From the NCBI RefSeq assembly GCF_030272615.1, contig NC_081410.1:289291957-289355956 (forward strand): a stretch of 64,000 bases of DNA, read 5' to 3'. Below are positions 1 to 11,200 of this stretch, one piece after another. The notes below the pieces were generated by a model. It did not search any database and was not told where the DNA came from. It worked only from the letters and a program-made list of their open reading frames with translations. Position 1 is the stretch's first letter, and each line of letters opens with the position of its first letter. The DNA is from Cryptomeria japonica. Taxonomy: Eukaryota > Streptophyta > Pinopsida > Cupressales > Cupressaceae. A program made the position numbers and the translations under genes.

Positions 1-2204
1 TACAAATAAATTATGTAACCTCTCACAATCAAATCACTCTACCAGTTCAACTCTTCTCAACTAGTCTTCCTCTGCTTTGTTCTCTGTCAGTTCTCTACTC
101 ACCCTCTCTGTCTCTTCCTCTCCTCACTATTGCTTCCTTACTAGCTCAGACTGTACTGGTTGGATGGGTTGTCAAACCATGCATCTATTTACCGGTTCTT
201 AGACTTCTCTGTCTGATTCCCTTCTGCTCTGCTTTTACCTTTTTGGATCTTCTTTGACTCTCACAGTGCACTGCTTCCTTCTTTGATGCCTTCTTATCAG
301 TTGGAACACTACTGGTTCACCTGATTGCTACAGTATTTAGCATATTACCAATTACCTTAACCTTGCCAATTTAAACTCTATTAAACCTTGTCACCAGTTA
401 TGCCTCTTCAACACTCAGTCGCTGTGATATTCTACAGATTGCACTCAAACTAAAACATGCTCTTCTTCTTCTCTATCTAGCCTACAACATCATCTTGTAT
501 GATCTCTGGTCTACATATTTATATGTGATCTTTCCTTCCAAGATGGTCATTCAAACTTGGCATGCTAGGGTTTTCTCCATCAACCACGAGGCGTATCAAA
601 TCAGATCGGATCTCTTCTCTGAGATTGTCAACTTGCAATAGATCACCCATCATCGCCAATCTCACTGCTTCCAATACATATTTTCTATATTTAGAAAACA
701 CAACATACTAATCATCGACCTTCTTCTGTCAGTCACATTAAATGAACTCTTGGTTTCCACTCCAAATCTGATTTGCACCAGGATATCTTGCATTGATCAT
801 TGCAACACAAACGTCAACCTTCTGATCTACCTCAAGTCGCATCAATGTGTTCTCGACCCATGATTTACACAATCAATATTAATATCGACCAATCACCAAC
901 TACCTCACTGACAATGCATGATCCATTTGCAACTTCATATTTGACACCTAGAGTCCATGTGTCTTCTTTGACGACATCCACCTCAGCTCAGGCCACTATG
1001 TCAGTTCAGACTTAGAAAACTGATGACAACACACAACTAGTGCATACTTTATACTACTGCTCTTCTTGCCTTCCCGGTTATGCTCTAACCAGTTAACCTT
1101 TGAACAATGCAATCACCTATACTACCAGAGGGATACATTAGCCTGGTCACCAAACTTTTCAATCCACTGCATGCTCATGTTCATCTGATGGGATCCTTTC
1201 ACTTCTGCACTCTTTTCTCTATTATTGGTTGACATTGACATGTCAGTAGTCTCTAATGCACACCTCCTATCATACCAGTTGCAAGATAATCTCATACATC
1301 AATCATCAACAGGCCTCTCTGTTGATATCAACAACCCGGAGTGAATCCATGTCCACAAATGCTAATACTTACCTTCTTCTTCATTTGATAGGTTCTCCTC
1401 TCACTTGGTTTTTCAAAGTGACCAACTCATCACTCCTTACTCTTCCTAATATGTCCCAGTAGCTCATCATGCTTTCACTTGTTGAACTAGTGCATATCTA
1501 TGATTTCATGCACCTAAGGAATCTTCATGTTCCACTATGGTCATCTGGTATAAGCCATCAATTACCTGCCTTCAACTTCTTTGACTATCTTATCTCAGAG
1601 GGTTATGATGCATTCCATGCATGTTGAGAGATAAGGTAAGTATGACCACCTACTAGTGGGAGTAGATATATAGTAGTACTCAATCTGCCAAACACCCAGT
1701 GGGAGTGGATCCTTGTCACTCATTCTGCTTTCGACATTGCATTGATATGACTTTACTAAAACTGAGTAAACATATCTTCAACTAGATACTAACCCAGTAG
1801 ACATCCACTTTGTCTACCTTACCAACTTGCAACAACCCAAACTCTGTCTGTCATATCTTCATCCTATGATAACCTCTTCATTTGGTGGGAGTCTTGCTGA
1901 TTGTTATCAAACAACATACGAGTTGACAACACTTTCTCCATTAGCTCAACCTTGCTTTCTTACCAGTCACATGCTTACTGGTTGGCAACCATACACTACC
2001 AACACATCACTCATCAATTGGCATTGCCATAATACCAACTATCTCCAATGCCTATTCACCGGTCAACATCCCAACTTATGTCTCCAACACTAACTTGTGT
2101 ACCAGTGACTCCAATAACCACAATGTCAGTTGACATCCTCTTCTTATCAGTGATAATCTATACTAGTAGCATTCTATACCGGTTGGCATTAATGACAACA
2201 CAAT
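1..2204. other. Unclassified repeat-derived sequence, probably part of element A
   Basis: No convincing protein is visible on either strand; the open frames are short and low in complexity. The plus strand is rich in C and T and repeatedly shows ACCAGT, ACTGGTT and ACCGGTT cores. The same cores occur in the LTRs of elements C and E, which suggests copia/Sirevirus-type non-coding sequence. It lies directly upstream of an ORF-X segment and so probably belongs to element A, but no 5' LTR or primer site was found. It could also be a separate older insertion. Confidence 0.35.
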
Positions 2205-2859
2205 GCCAACAAATGAAGAGCAAAGAAATAATCCCAAAGGAAATAGTGGAGAAGTATGAGAAAACAATATTCTTCATGGTTGATAAGGACCAATGCTTAA
2301 TGGAAGCAATTGAGCCAAGGACTATGTGGATTCTTCCTATGGGTTATGAAGTTCATGTGGCTACTCTAGATGTCTATGCTCAACACATGTTGAGTCAGAT
2401 GTTTGATGAAAATGAAGGTTTGTAACATTCAAAGAGAAAGCCCTAGAGTTATAGAGACAGTTCACTGCACCTACTAGGAAGAGAAAAGTTTCAAAGATGG
2501 TTGAGGAAGTAGTTGTTTAGATGGGATTCACCCGAGAGGAGGTGAAGTAGGATAGATAAAAACATGCACAAATAGAGGATAAAGAGGAAATCAAAAAGCA
2601 TAAGGTTGACTTGGTTCCCTATAAAGCTAAACCAAAAGAGACCAAGGTTGCCCCTGTTCCGGTAGAACCATCTACATGACAGAGCCCATCTAGAAAGGGA
2701 GTGTTGAAGCAAAAGGAGAAACCTAAGTGAACTTATGTTGTTGTATCTCTGGTGGCCTCTAAGACTGAGTTAGAGGAAGAAGTAGGAAAGACTAAGAAGA
2801 AATTTGAATTTGTAAGAGGGGTGAGGAAGCCGCAGTTTGGTGGAGCCCAAAAAAAGAAA
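2205..2859 (+). pseudogene. ORF-X of element A, upstream segment
   Basis: The open stretch up to 2425 matches a segment of element E (minus strand, 47974-47729). Shared landmarks are a KYE motif, a D-x-C-x-M-E motif, a PR pair, and PMGYEV. After a stop at about 2424 the frame continues as a lysine- and glutamate-rich, hydrophilic sequence with several in-frame stops until element B's insertion point. Coding bias is clear but the product is not recognised. No enzymatic motif was seen. The likely role is that of an element-encoded structural or accessory protein; this is inference. It resumes at 15625 beyond element B. Confidence 0.55.
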
Positions 2860-2864
2860 GAAAG
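2860..2864. repeat. Target site duplication of element B (left)
   Basis: GAAAG directly abuts the first base of the left LTR and is repeated exactly at 15620-15624. A 5-bp duplication is usual for Ty3/gypsy integration. It shows that B inserted once as a unit into element A. Confidence 0.9.
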
Positions 2865-4525
2865 TGTGTGGGGGAAAAAGCGAGACTAGGCTAACATGTC
2901 CTAATCCTACCTTTTGTTACACATTATAGAATACGAAAAAGCCTAGAGGTATCACACAATTGGCTACTTCTTTTTGGTGAAAGAGAGAGCCATGGGCTAC
3001 CTAGTAGGGTTTCTATTCCTTTGTTGTAATTGAAAGGTAAGATTATGCAAGTTCAATTCCTAACCCCAAAATGCAAGTATGAACTAATAACAATATTGCA
3101 GAATTGAACTTAAACAATGGAAAGCTGCAAACATAAGGACAAGATAAGAATGCAGATGCATACCCAGAGTCAAAGTCTGAGTGAAAATGTTCGGGATGGG
3201 GGCATGGGCGCCACTGTCCTGATTCTGCACCTGAAACTACCACTTTGCAATCTGGAAAACTGTCGGAAATGCTAAAAATTGTTGTCTGTCAGGAGGACCA
3301 GGGCACCCAGCGCCCCTGTCCCAAGGACCAGGGTGCCTAGTACCCCTATCCTAGCAAGACCAGGGTGCCCCACACCCCTGTCCTGGTCTTCTTCTCTGAA
3401 ACTTGGTGTATGGTTCCGTCTCCGTCTGCTTCTTTCGGATCTGCAACTTGCGGCGTCGTCTGAAGCCCGAAATCTGCACTTATATCTGAAAAAGGTGTTT
3501 GGGCGGCTATATAGGGTTTTGCCTTAGTCAAACCCCCGCTTCGGTGATTTCCACCTCCACAAATAGCCAAGTTGTATTGTAAAAGTAATGTGTGTACAGA
3601 CCTTATGTGTGTGAAAGATCTAAAATGCAAGTAAGCAAACTAGAGCAACCTAGAAAGTAAACCCTAATTGCTTGTAAATGATAATGTAAATGCTCCAAAT
3701 CAAGATACCAAGTGATCTAAAGCATGAATGTAAGTGACATAATGAGGCTTATGAAAAGACATGAAAACAACATGAAATCATACCCAACCCCAAGGGAGGG
3801 GTACAAGCCAATCTTCAGTCGGTGATCCCTTATTGTTCTTCAATGCCTTCAAAGCCCTAAGTGAATGAATGGATTTGATGAATGCTTGGAGGATGAATGT
3901 TGAGAGTGGTTGAAGTCTTCAAAGATCTGCTCTTTCGCTGCATATGAGGTTCCTGAAAACAAAAATTTGGATCCTTTCCAATGAAGAAAGAGAGATCTTA
4001 TGTATGAAACCCTAGGTCCTAATTCCAACTTTTGGCCAACCTAGAGATTGAATATCCCGCCAATTTCTTGGGGTTAAGCTTTATTTTATGATTGGATCGC
4101 GCTCCTAAAATTTTGGGAAAAATGTCCGGGACCATGTGCACTCCGGGCGCCATGGTCCTGGCAACTTTTCACCAAATTTTCAGGGCCGTCAGATATGATG
4201 ATTTTAGAGAGAATCTCGAAGTTACAGGTGATTTCGAGATGTTTTGACCCCCGAAATCAAGCCCCCAAGCTCAAAATAGGGCCTAATTAGGGTTTTTGAT
4301 TAGATGATGTATTGGAGGAATAAAATGAGAAGGGGCACACTTTAATGAAAGGGCCCACCTTTATGATGTGGAGGACGATGAAATAGGACCTTAGACCTAA
4401 TTAATTTGATTAATTAATTGCTAAAGGAGAAATGCAATGCAAAATACAAACTGCGCCAAGGCGGGTGCTAAACTAGGTGTGAAATTGTACTGCTTTAGCA
4501 AGTGCATACAATTTATGATGCTACA
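2865..4525 (-). repeat. 3' LTR of element B
   Basis: 1,661 bp, aligning end to end with 13959-15619 with scattered substitutions, many of them transitions. In element orientation it begins TGTAGCAT and ends CACACA. A GC-rich block at about 3290-3395 carries several imperfect copies of a CCAGGG-GCC / CCCCTGTCC motif, and a GCGCCATGGTCC core lies near 4150. A TATA-like CATAAGA sits near 4000 on the minus strand. It is homologous to the LTRs of element D. Confidence 0.93.
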
Positions 4526-4540
4526 TTTAGCCCCCACTTT
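4526..4540 (-). other. Polypurine tract of element B
   Basis: On the minus strand this reads AAAGTGGGGGCTAAA directly before the 3' LTR, the position of the plus-strand primer in LTR retrotransposons. The same 15 bases stand before the 3' LTR of element D at 41757-41771. Confidence 0.85.
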
Positions 4541-4830
4541 AGCAGTAATATGAGTACTACGTGCATATGCAAGCTAAAGTATCGGAAAGTAAACATTATT
4601 TGAAAAAGGATATATCCATAAGTCCGTCGAACGAAGCCCCCAGTGGTATCTGCAGTACACAGTTAGGAACCGCACCCTACAAAACACATGCTAGATCACA
4701 AAATCACCTAATGCTTACTAAGGAAAGTGATGAAATTTGCGAGTAGCTATATGCCCCCCCCCTATTTTGGCTTTCTTATTAGGGAGGTGAAACAGGGTAG
4801 CATGTTTACTTACAACAAATTGTGTGAACG
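4541..4830 (-). other. Conserved block next to the polypurine tract, shared with element D
   Basis: About 270 bp here is highly similar to the reverse complement of 41465-41756 in element D, although the neighbouring internal regions of the two elements have diverged. It includes a 61-codon open frame on the strand opposite to the element (4561-4746), also open in D. Conservation of the DNA is enough to explain that frame, so I do not call a gene. The role is unknown; a cis-acting 3' region is the simplest reading. Confidence 0.6.
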
Positions 4831-5150
4831 ATTATTGATGAGAGATGTTCACTAAGAAGGCTTCATCAGAGCACATTTTGGAACATCCAGGGAGTAAGGG
4901 AACGAAAATATGATTCCTACGCAATAAACGGTTCAAAAATTGTATCTCCCAAACTCAAGTTATGATAAATGAAAGATAGAGGAAAATTAGGGTTTTGAAA
5001 GTAAAGGTAAAGGAATGAAAGTATATACCTTGAAAGTGACTATTGCATTTGTCACTTTATTGATTCTGAGTATTGTTTCATTGCAGTGGAGCCCACAATG
5101 CCATCATCATGCCTTCATGATGACCAGAGCATCCCGCGAGGATTGAGATC
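4831..5150. other. Non-coding 3' region of element B upstream of the PMD gene
   Basis: AT-rich sequence with no frame of note, between the conserved 3' block and the first PMD exon. If the PMD gene has its own promoter it should lie here, but I see no clear TATA box. Confidence 0.4.
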
Positions 5151-7626
5151 ATGCGACAGGCCGTGATCGACGACGAGCCACTAGACGAGGTGAGTTGACT
5201 GAACTTTGACTTTGACTTTCTGCATTTCCGTTGACTCTGATTTTCTGTGATCGAAAGCGCGCCCTAGAATCTGACCCTGGATCCCACCCAGGGCGCCATG
5301 GTTCCACCAGGGTGCCATGGTCCCTATGGGGCACCATGGTCCCTTCAGGGCGCCATGGTCCCTGCAAGGCACCATGGTCCCTGTGGGGCGCCATGGTCCC
5401 CTCAGGGCGCCATGGTCCCAATCAGGACTTGGCGAGGGTCAACTTTCGATGTTCGTCAGTTTGCATATTTGGCATAGATGATTTTGATGATTGATTACTG
5501 ATTACACTGATGTTTTTGTGATGCAGGGTCTCCCATACATGAGAGAGCACACGGCGGGGCAGATTCTTCGTAGTTTGCGAGATCAGATTCCCCGGCTTAC
5601 TCAGGCAGAGAGAGATACATTGTCTATAGTAGGTTTGTGGTCTATGATTCTTATGTCGGCCATTTGATTTCATCCCATGATGCTGATGGCACTCATGGAG
5701 CGATGGGATCCTGACACATGCACGTTCCAGCTTCCAGTAGGGGAGATGACGGTGACACTTGAGGATGTGTACCGCATTCTTCGCCTATCGATCAGAGGAG
5801 CTACCGTGACATATGCGACCGATCAATCAGTAGAGGATCATCAGAGGGAGTAGGTATATTGCATAGGGAGAGTCATGCCGAGTGAGACGAGAGGTCGTAT
5901 CATGGTCAGCTGGCTCTTACATCCTACAGGAGAGGTGCCCCTCATGAGACGTCTTATGATAGCCATCATTGCACTAGCTATCTGCCCTAATGGGCAAGGT
6001 ACACACATGCATGGGGGTCTCACATGGTGCATCAGGGCTATGGAGAGACATAGGAGAGTATACGCCTGGGGTCGGAGTATGCTTGCACATCTCTATCATG
6101 ACCTTGAGGAGTATGTTTTCGGACAGGGTTGCAGCTTGATGACATGCACACTTCTGCAAGTGTGGATATTTGAGCACTTTACATGCACCAGGCCTGTCGG
6201 CTATCTGATGAGTGCGGCTAGTGAGTTACCTAGGGTATTTGCTTATCCACTTACCAGCGAGTGGAGATTTTGAGATCTACTATATTGGAGAGTGACATTT
6301 GACAGATTGACAGCTGATGTGACTGTATCGAGACCATATCTACGGACGCATAGATGGGATGGGATGGAGAGATAGTTAGCATGTTTATAGAGGAACCGCC
6401 TACTGAGAGAGCGATATCCACATATTATAGTCCCATTCTACTTTGACTGAGTACAGAGGCAGTTTGGGCTAGAGCAGTGTGTTCTAGCCGATGTGCCCAT
6501 CTACACTCGACACTCACAAGTCCTTCCCAGACCTAGAGCAGTAGCGAGACCGATGATAGATGATATCAAGATCACAGATATAGAGGGGCCTGACCAGGAT
6601 GTGGTCATTGATTATGCGGAAGACCCCGAAGCACAGCGCAGGTATGTCTCATGGTTTGTGAGATCATACCCGGGGCCTATCTTTCCACCAGATCACCCGA
6701 CAGGCCATCCAAGTCCATGGAGACATGGAGACTGAGATGAGGATCAGGGTTCCAGATCAGAGGAGCCAGAGGAGGGAGAGGGCATGAGGAGGCAGGAGGG
6801 CCTGATCCACCCATAGGAGATCAGCCTAGTGCCGAGGAGGAGGAAGGAGAGGAAGATGACACAGATAGAGATGATGATGAGGAGAACGGGGATGTAGATG
6901 AGGACAAGGATGATGAGGAGGAGGGGGATAGAGATGATGAGGAGGAGTCAGATGCCGCTCCCCATCATTCAGGGGATGATACCGTAGCCTTAGATCCTCC
7001 TGTTATTCCCCAAAAGGGGGAACACAAGGTGATACGGAGACCTGTACCCATCGTACACAGATCATTCGAGCGCGGGGAGCCTAGTAGTTCCCAGTCACAG
7101 ATGCTACCATATCACGATCCCTACTGGCGTGAGGGAGATCCAGGTATAGTAGGTTTATATTGATTGATTTAATGTTTTGATGATATAAAAATGGTACTAA
7201 TACATGATCTGTTCTACTGCTATAGCTAATGTGCAGGAGTGGCGTTCTCTGATCTAGCAAGCAGTGACAGATATCTCCACGATGGTGCAGATCCCTAGTT
7301 CCTCACAGGTTGCTTATAGACCTCAAGGGAATGCGGGTCGGCATGATGATTTGTTTTCCCCATTTTGAGTACAGGTAGAGATATGGAGGGAGAGAGAGCG
7401 AGCTCTTTCAGAGGACCTTCAGTGGGCACAGCGTGATCTAGCAGCAGCACAGGCCGAGGCTACCTCGTATCGCGCGATCCTTATGGATAGGGATCGTAGG
7501 AGTTCCTCTCAGAGTCACTCATGATCTATATCACGGTATACCCCTATGGGTCCACCTGCACAGCCAGATCAGGAGGGAGCATCTAGTCGTCACTCTCCAG
7601 CCACCAGCCCTAGGGATAGGAGATGA
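5151..7626 (+). pseudogene. Plant mobile domain (PMD) protein gene carried antisense in element B
   Basis: The gene reads opposite to its element. Exon 1 is 5151-5189, starting at ATG and ending in a GTGAGT donor. Exon 2 runs 5527-7143 and exon 3 from 7226. The phase-0 join at 5189/5527 keeps the frame open. The PMD signature lies around 5690-5790: a MERWDP-T-F-LPVGEMTVTLEDV run. PMD helices follow to about 6273, then a degenerate stretch, an acidic Asp/Glu tract at 6835-6950, and a coiled coil at 7370-7500. At least six in-frame stops and some frame loss make it a pseudogene. Host PMD proteins (MAIN/MAIL1 family) act in nuclear silencing of transposons, and related ORFs are known from plant gypsy elements. 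Function in the element is unknown. Confidence 0.8.
5288..5420. repeat. 19-bp minisatellite inside PMD intron 1
   Basis: Seven head-to-tail units of about 19 bp with consensus CAGGGCGCCATGGTCCCTG, differing by a few bases. The core GCGCCATGGTCC also occurs in this element's own LTRs (near 4150 and 15240) and, reverse-complemented, in the LTRs of element D (near 35060 and 42142). It lies within intron 1 (5190-5526). The short frames reading through it on both strands are repeat artefacts. Confidence 0.9.
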
Positions 7627-8225
7627 TCTTGTGATGTAGGGTAGGTCACATTTTGGACGTGTAGTGACCTACCTTTGTATATTGATCCACACATATATAT
7701 ATATATACATGCTTCTGTGTCTCAAACGTGTTATCTTTAATGCCCAAACAATGTGTATTTTGATTAAAGTTAATACATTTGGTAGATGTACATGTATGTT
7801 CTGAATTTAATTTCCATGTGATTGATTTCTCAATGCTCCATGATTAAATTGATACATGTGTGACTTAATTAAAATCTTTGATCAAGTACTACATTGATGA
7901 TAGGGAAGAAAATATGTATTAAGCCTATGAATCATATAACTAATGTGATTTAATTTGAATTTAAACACAACATGACACGATTCAACTTAACACATAAAGA
8001 TATTGTATAATATGTCAACGTAATGAAAAATGTAAATCTTTTGCAATTTACATAAATGAATTCAAGACAAACCATAAAGTAAAGAAACACGCTTCTCAGG
8101 AACGAAGCAATATAGATTAAACAAAACATCATTTAATTCCATTTGCTCTAACAAAGATATGCTAACATATTATCTAGTTTTGAAGAAGTGAGAAAGGAAA
8201 TAGATGGATGATAAGGAATGAGGAA
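7627..8225. other. Non-coding AT-rich spacer between PMD gene and pol in element B
   Basis: No convincing frame. It contains a short TA run (about 7692-7708) and lies where the two converging genes (pol on minus, PMD on plus) end, so terminators of both would be expected here. None can be named from the sequence. Confidence 0.5.
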
Positions 8226-11200
8226 TTAAGCATAGTATCTACGCAAGTGCATAGTGTTTATAGGGTCTTTAAGAGGTGTACCATCTACATCTGCTATTTT
8301 GTAAGCACCTGATCCATAATCTTCAATAATAATATACGGTCCAAGCCAATTAGAACTAAATTTTCCCTTTTCTTTAGGTAAGGCATTCACATTGCGCTGA
8401 TTCTCAAAGAGCACTAAGTCACCCACTGAGAAGGAACGTTGAATAACCTTATCATTATAGCTTCATTGTAGAGTTTTGTGATACGCTTGAATATGCTCAA
8501 GAGCATTTATATGCTATTCATCAAGCATCTCAAGCTGTTGAAGTCTTTGTTCTCTATAAGCGTCATCATCTACTATACCTTTGAGAGAAACTCTAAGTGA
8601 TGGAATCTCTAATTCTAAATGCATAATAGCATCAGCACCATAAACAAGATTATAAGGGGTAGTGCCTATAGCAATTCGTACACTCGTTCGGTAGGCCCAA
8701 AGAGCATAGATTAGCTGAGTACTCCAATCCTTACCATGCTTATTCACGGTTTTACGAAGAATTTGTTCAATTATCTTATTGGATGATTTGGCTTGACCAT
8801 TTGATTGAGGATAGTATGGTGTAGAAAATCGATGTTTGATATGATATTTCTCAAGGAATTTCTTCACATCCTTGTTCTTAAATGACGTCCCATTATCAGA
8901 GATTATAGTGGAAGGTATCCCAAATCGAGAAATAATGTTTTCTAGAAGAAATCGACAAATCACTTCAGCAGTAATAGAGCGAAGGGGAATAGCTTCTACC
9001 CATTTTGTAAAGTAATCTGTTGTGGTTATAATGAAAGTATGTCCTTGAGATGAAGGAGGAGAGATTTTACCGATAAGATCCAGCCCCCATGTAGAGAAAG
9101 GCCAAGAAGCTACATGAGAACGCAGTTCTTGGGTAGGAGCATGAATCAAATTATTGTGTTGTTGACATTGATGACATTTCTTAACAAATGAAAAAGAATC
9201 CTGCTGCATAGTTTTCCAATAATATCCCATACAAAGCAATCTTTGAACCAAGGATTTGCCTCCAAAATGCCCCCCACAGGCACCTAAATGGGCCTCTTCA
9301 AGGGCAATAGGGATTTCCGATTTGTTAAGACAACGAAGGAGAAGACCGTTATAACCCCTTCGGTAAAGAACATTAGAAAGAATGATATATCTAGCAGACA
9401 ACTTGTGAACTCTAGCCCTGGTGTTCCTATTGGCGGAATCGGGAAAGGTACCATCGGTCAAATATCTTACGATATGCGAATACCATTCATCTGAGTCTAT
9501 AAAGTCAGAACATGTCACCAAGCTAGAATCATCTACAATAGCTGGAGAAATAAGGTTGTGAATAACAAATTTAAGATCAACCACAGGGTCCTCTAAAGAT
9601 ACCAGAGAAGCCACACATGCCATTGCGTCCACATGTTGATTATCTTTTCGAGGAACAGGTTCTATGGTGTAATAATAAAATTTTTGTAACAAAGAGATAG
9701 CCAGGTCTTTATATTGTGATAATTTGTCTTGTTTTGCTTGATATAGTCCTATTACTTGTCTTATAATCAGTTGAGAATCTCCAAAAATATGTATGTGTTT
9801 TATATTTAAAGCTAAGGCTGCCTTTATTCTTGCTATAAGAGCCTCATACTCAACAATGTTATTGGTACATAGGAAATTGAGACGATAAGATAAGGGAATG
9901 GACTTCTTTGTAGGAGAAATCAGAACAACACCTACCCCCGATCCCGTATGACACTTAGAGCCATCAAAGTATAACTCCCAAGTTTCATCTTTCTCTGTAC
10001 AAAGGATGAAGTCGTCAGGAAAAGACTCAGGATTAGGGAAGGAGAAAGGTGAAGAGGCCTCAACTAAGTGATCGGTCAACGCTTGCCCTTTAATTGCCCT
10101 TTGTGAAACAAATTTAAGGTCAAATTCAGTTAACATCATAACCCACTTAGCTAGGCATCCTGATAAATCAGTTTTAGAGAAAAGATGCTTCAACGGATCA
10201 AACTTTACCATGACGTGGACTTCTGAATTTAAGAGATAATGTCTCAATTTCTGAGTCGCAAACACCAAGGCCAAGCATTGTCTTTCTATCCTGGAATATC
10301 AGGTCTCATAATCAAGTAAGGTACGACTTATATAATAAACCGGACACTCCTTACCATCTTTATCATGTTGTGCCAATAATGCTGCAAGAGCATGAGAGGA
10401 AGCAGCTGTATAAAGAAGGAAGGGTTTAGAAGGTTTGGCAGGTTGAAGGATAGGAGGATTAGCCAGATACACTTTTAAATCTTCAAATGCTTGCTGACAA
10501 TCTTCATTCCATTGAAAAGTGATATTCTTTTTGAGAAGTTGAGTAAAAGGAAAAGTACGATCCGCAAGTTGAGATACAAACCTATGAATAGCTTGAATCT
10601 TTCCTTGTAAGCTTTTGAGTTGAGACACATTTCTAAGAGGTGGCATGTTGACAATAGCATCTATTTTCTTAGTATCCACCTCGATCCCACGATGCGAAAC
10701 TATGAATCCTAATAGTTTTCCACTATCCACACCAAAAACACATTTTTGGGGATTCAAGCGCATGTGATATTTATGAATCCTTTCAAAGATTTGACGAAGG
10801 ATCTTAATGTGATCTATGCGGAGAATGGATTTGGCTAAAACATCATCAACATAATCTTCTAAAATCTTATGCATGTAATCGTGAAAGATAAGGGTCATCA
10901 CTCGTTGATAAGTTGCGCCAGCATTTTTAAGTCCAAAAGGCATCATTACCCAACAAAACGTACCCCAAGGAGTGGTGAAAGCAGTTTTGAATTGATCTTG
11001 AGGATTAATGAAAATTTGATTGTATCCTGAAAAACCATCCATGAAGGATAATAAATCATGTCTTGCTATAGAATCAACTATCATGTCAATGTTTGGGAGG
11101 GGAAAATCATCTTTCAAAGAAGCTTTATTTAAATCTCGAAAGTCGATACACATTCTTATTTTATTATCTAACTTAGCCACAGCGACAATATTTGAAATCC

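Noticed and set aside
1-700. 5' LTR of element A at the window start
   Set aside because: No stretch matching 17360-18308 was found there; the 60-codon minus frame at 519-701 has no recognisable domain.
4561-4746. 61-codon antisense frame, also open in element D
   Set aside because: The whole surrounding DNA is conserved; synonymous versus nonsynonymous pattern cannot be judged by eye, so I kept it as a conserved block only.
5149-5494. Short frames over the GCGCCATGGTCC minisatellite
   Set aside because: Repeat artefact inside the PMD intron; 19-bp units shift the frame from unit to unit.
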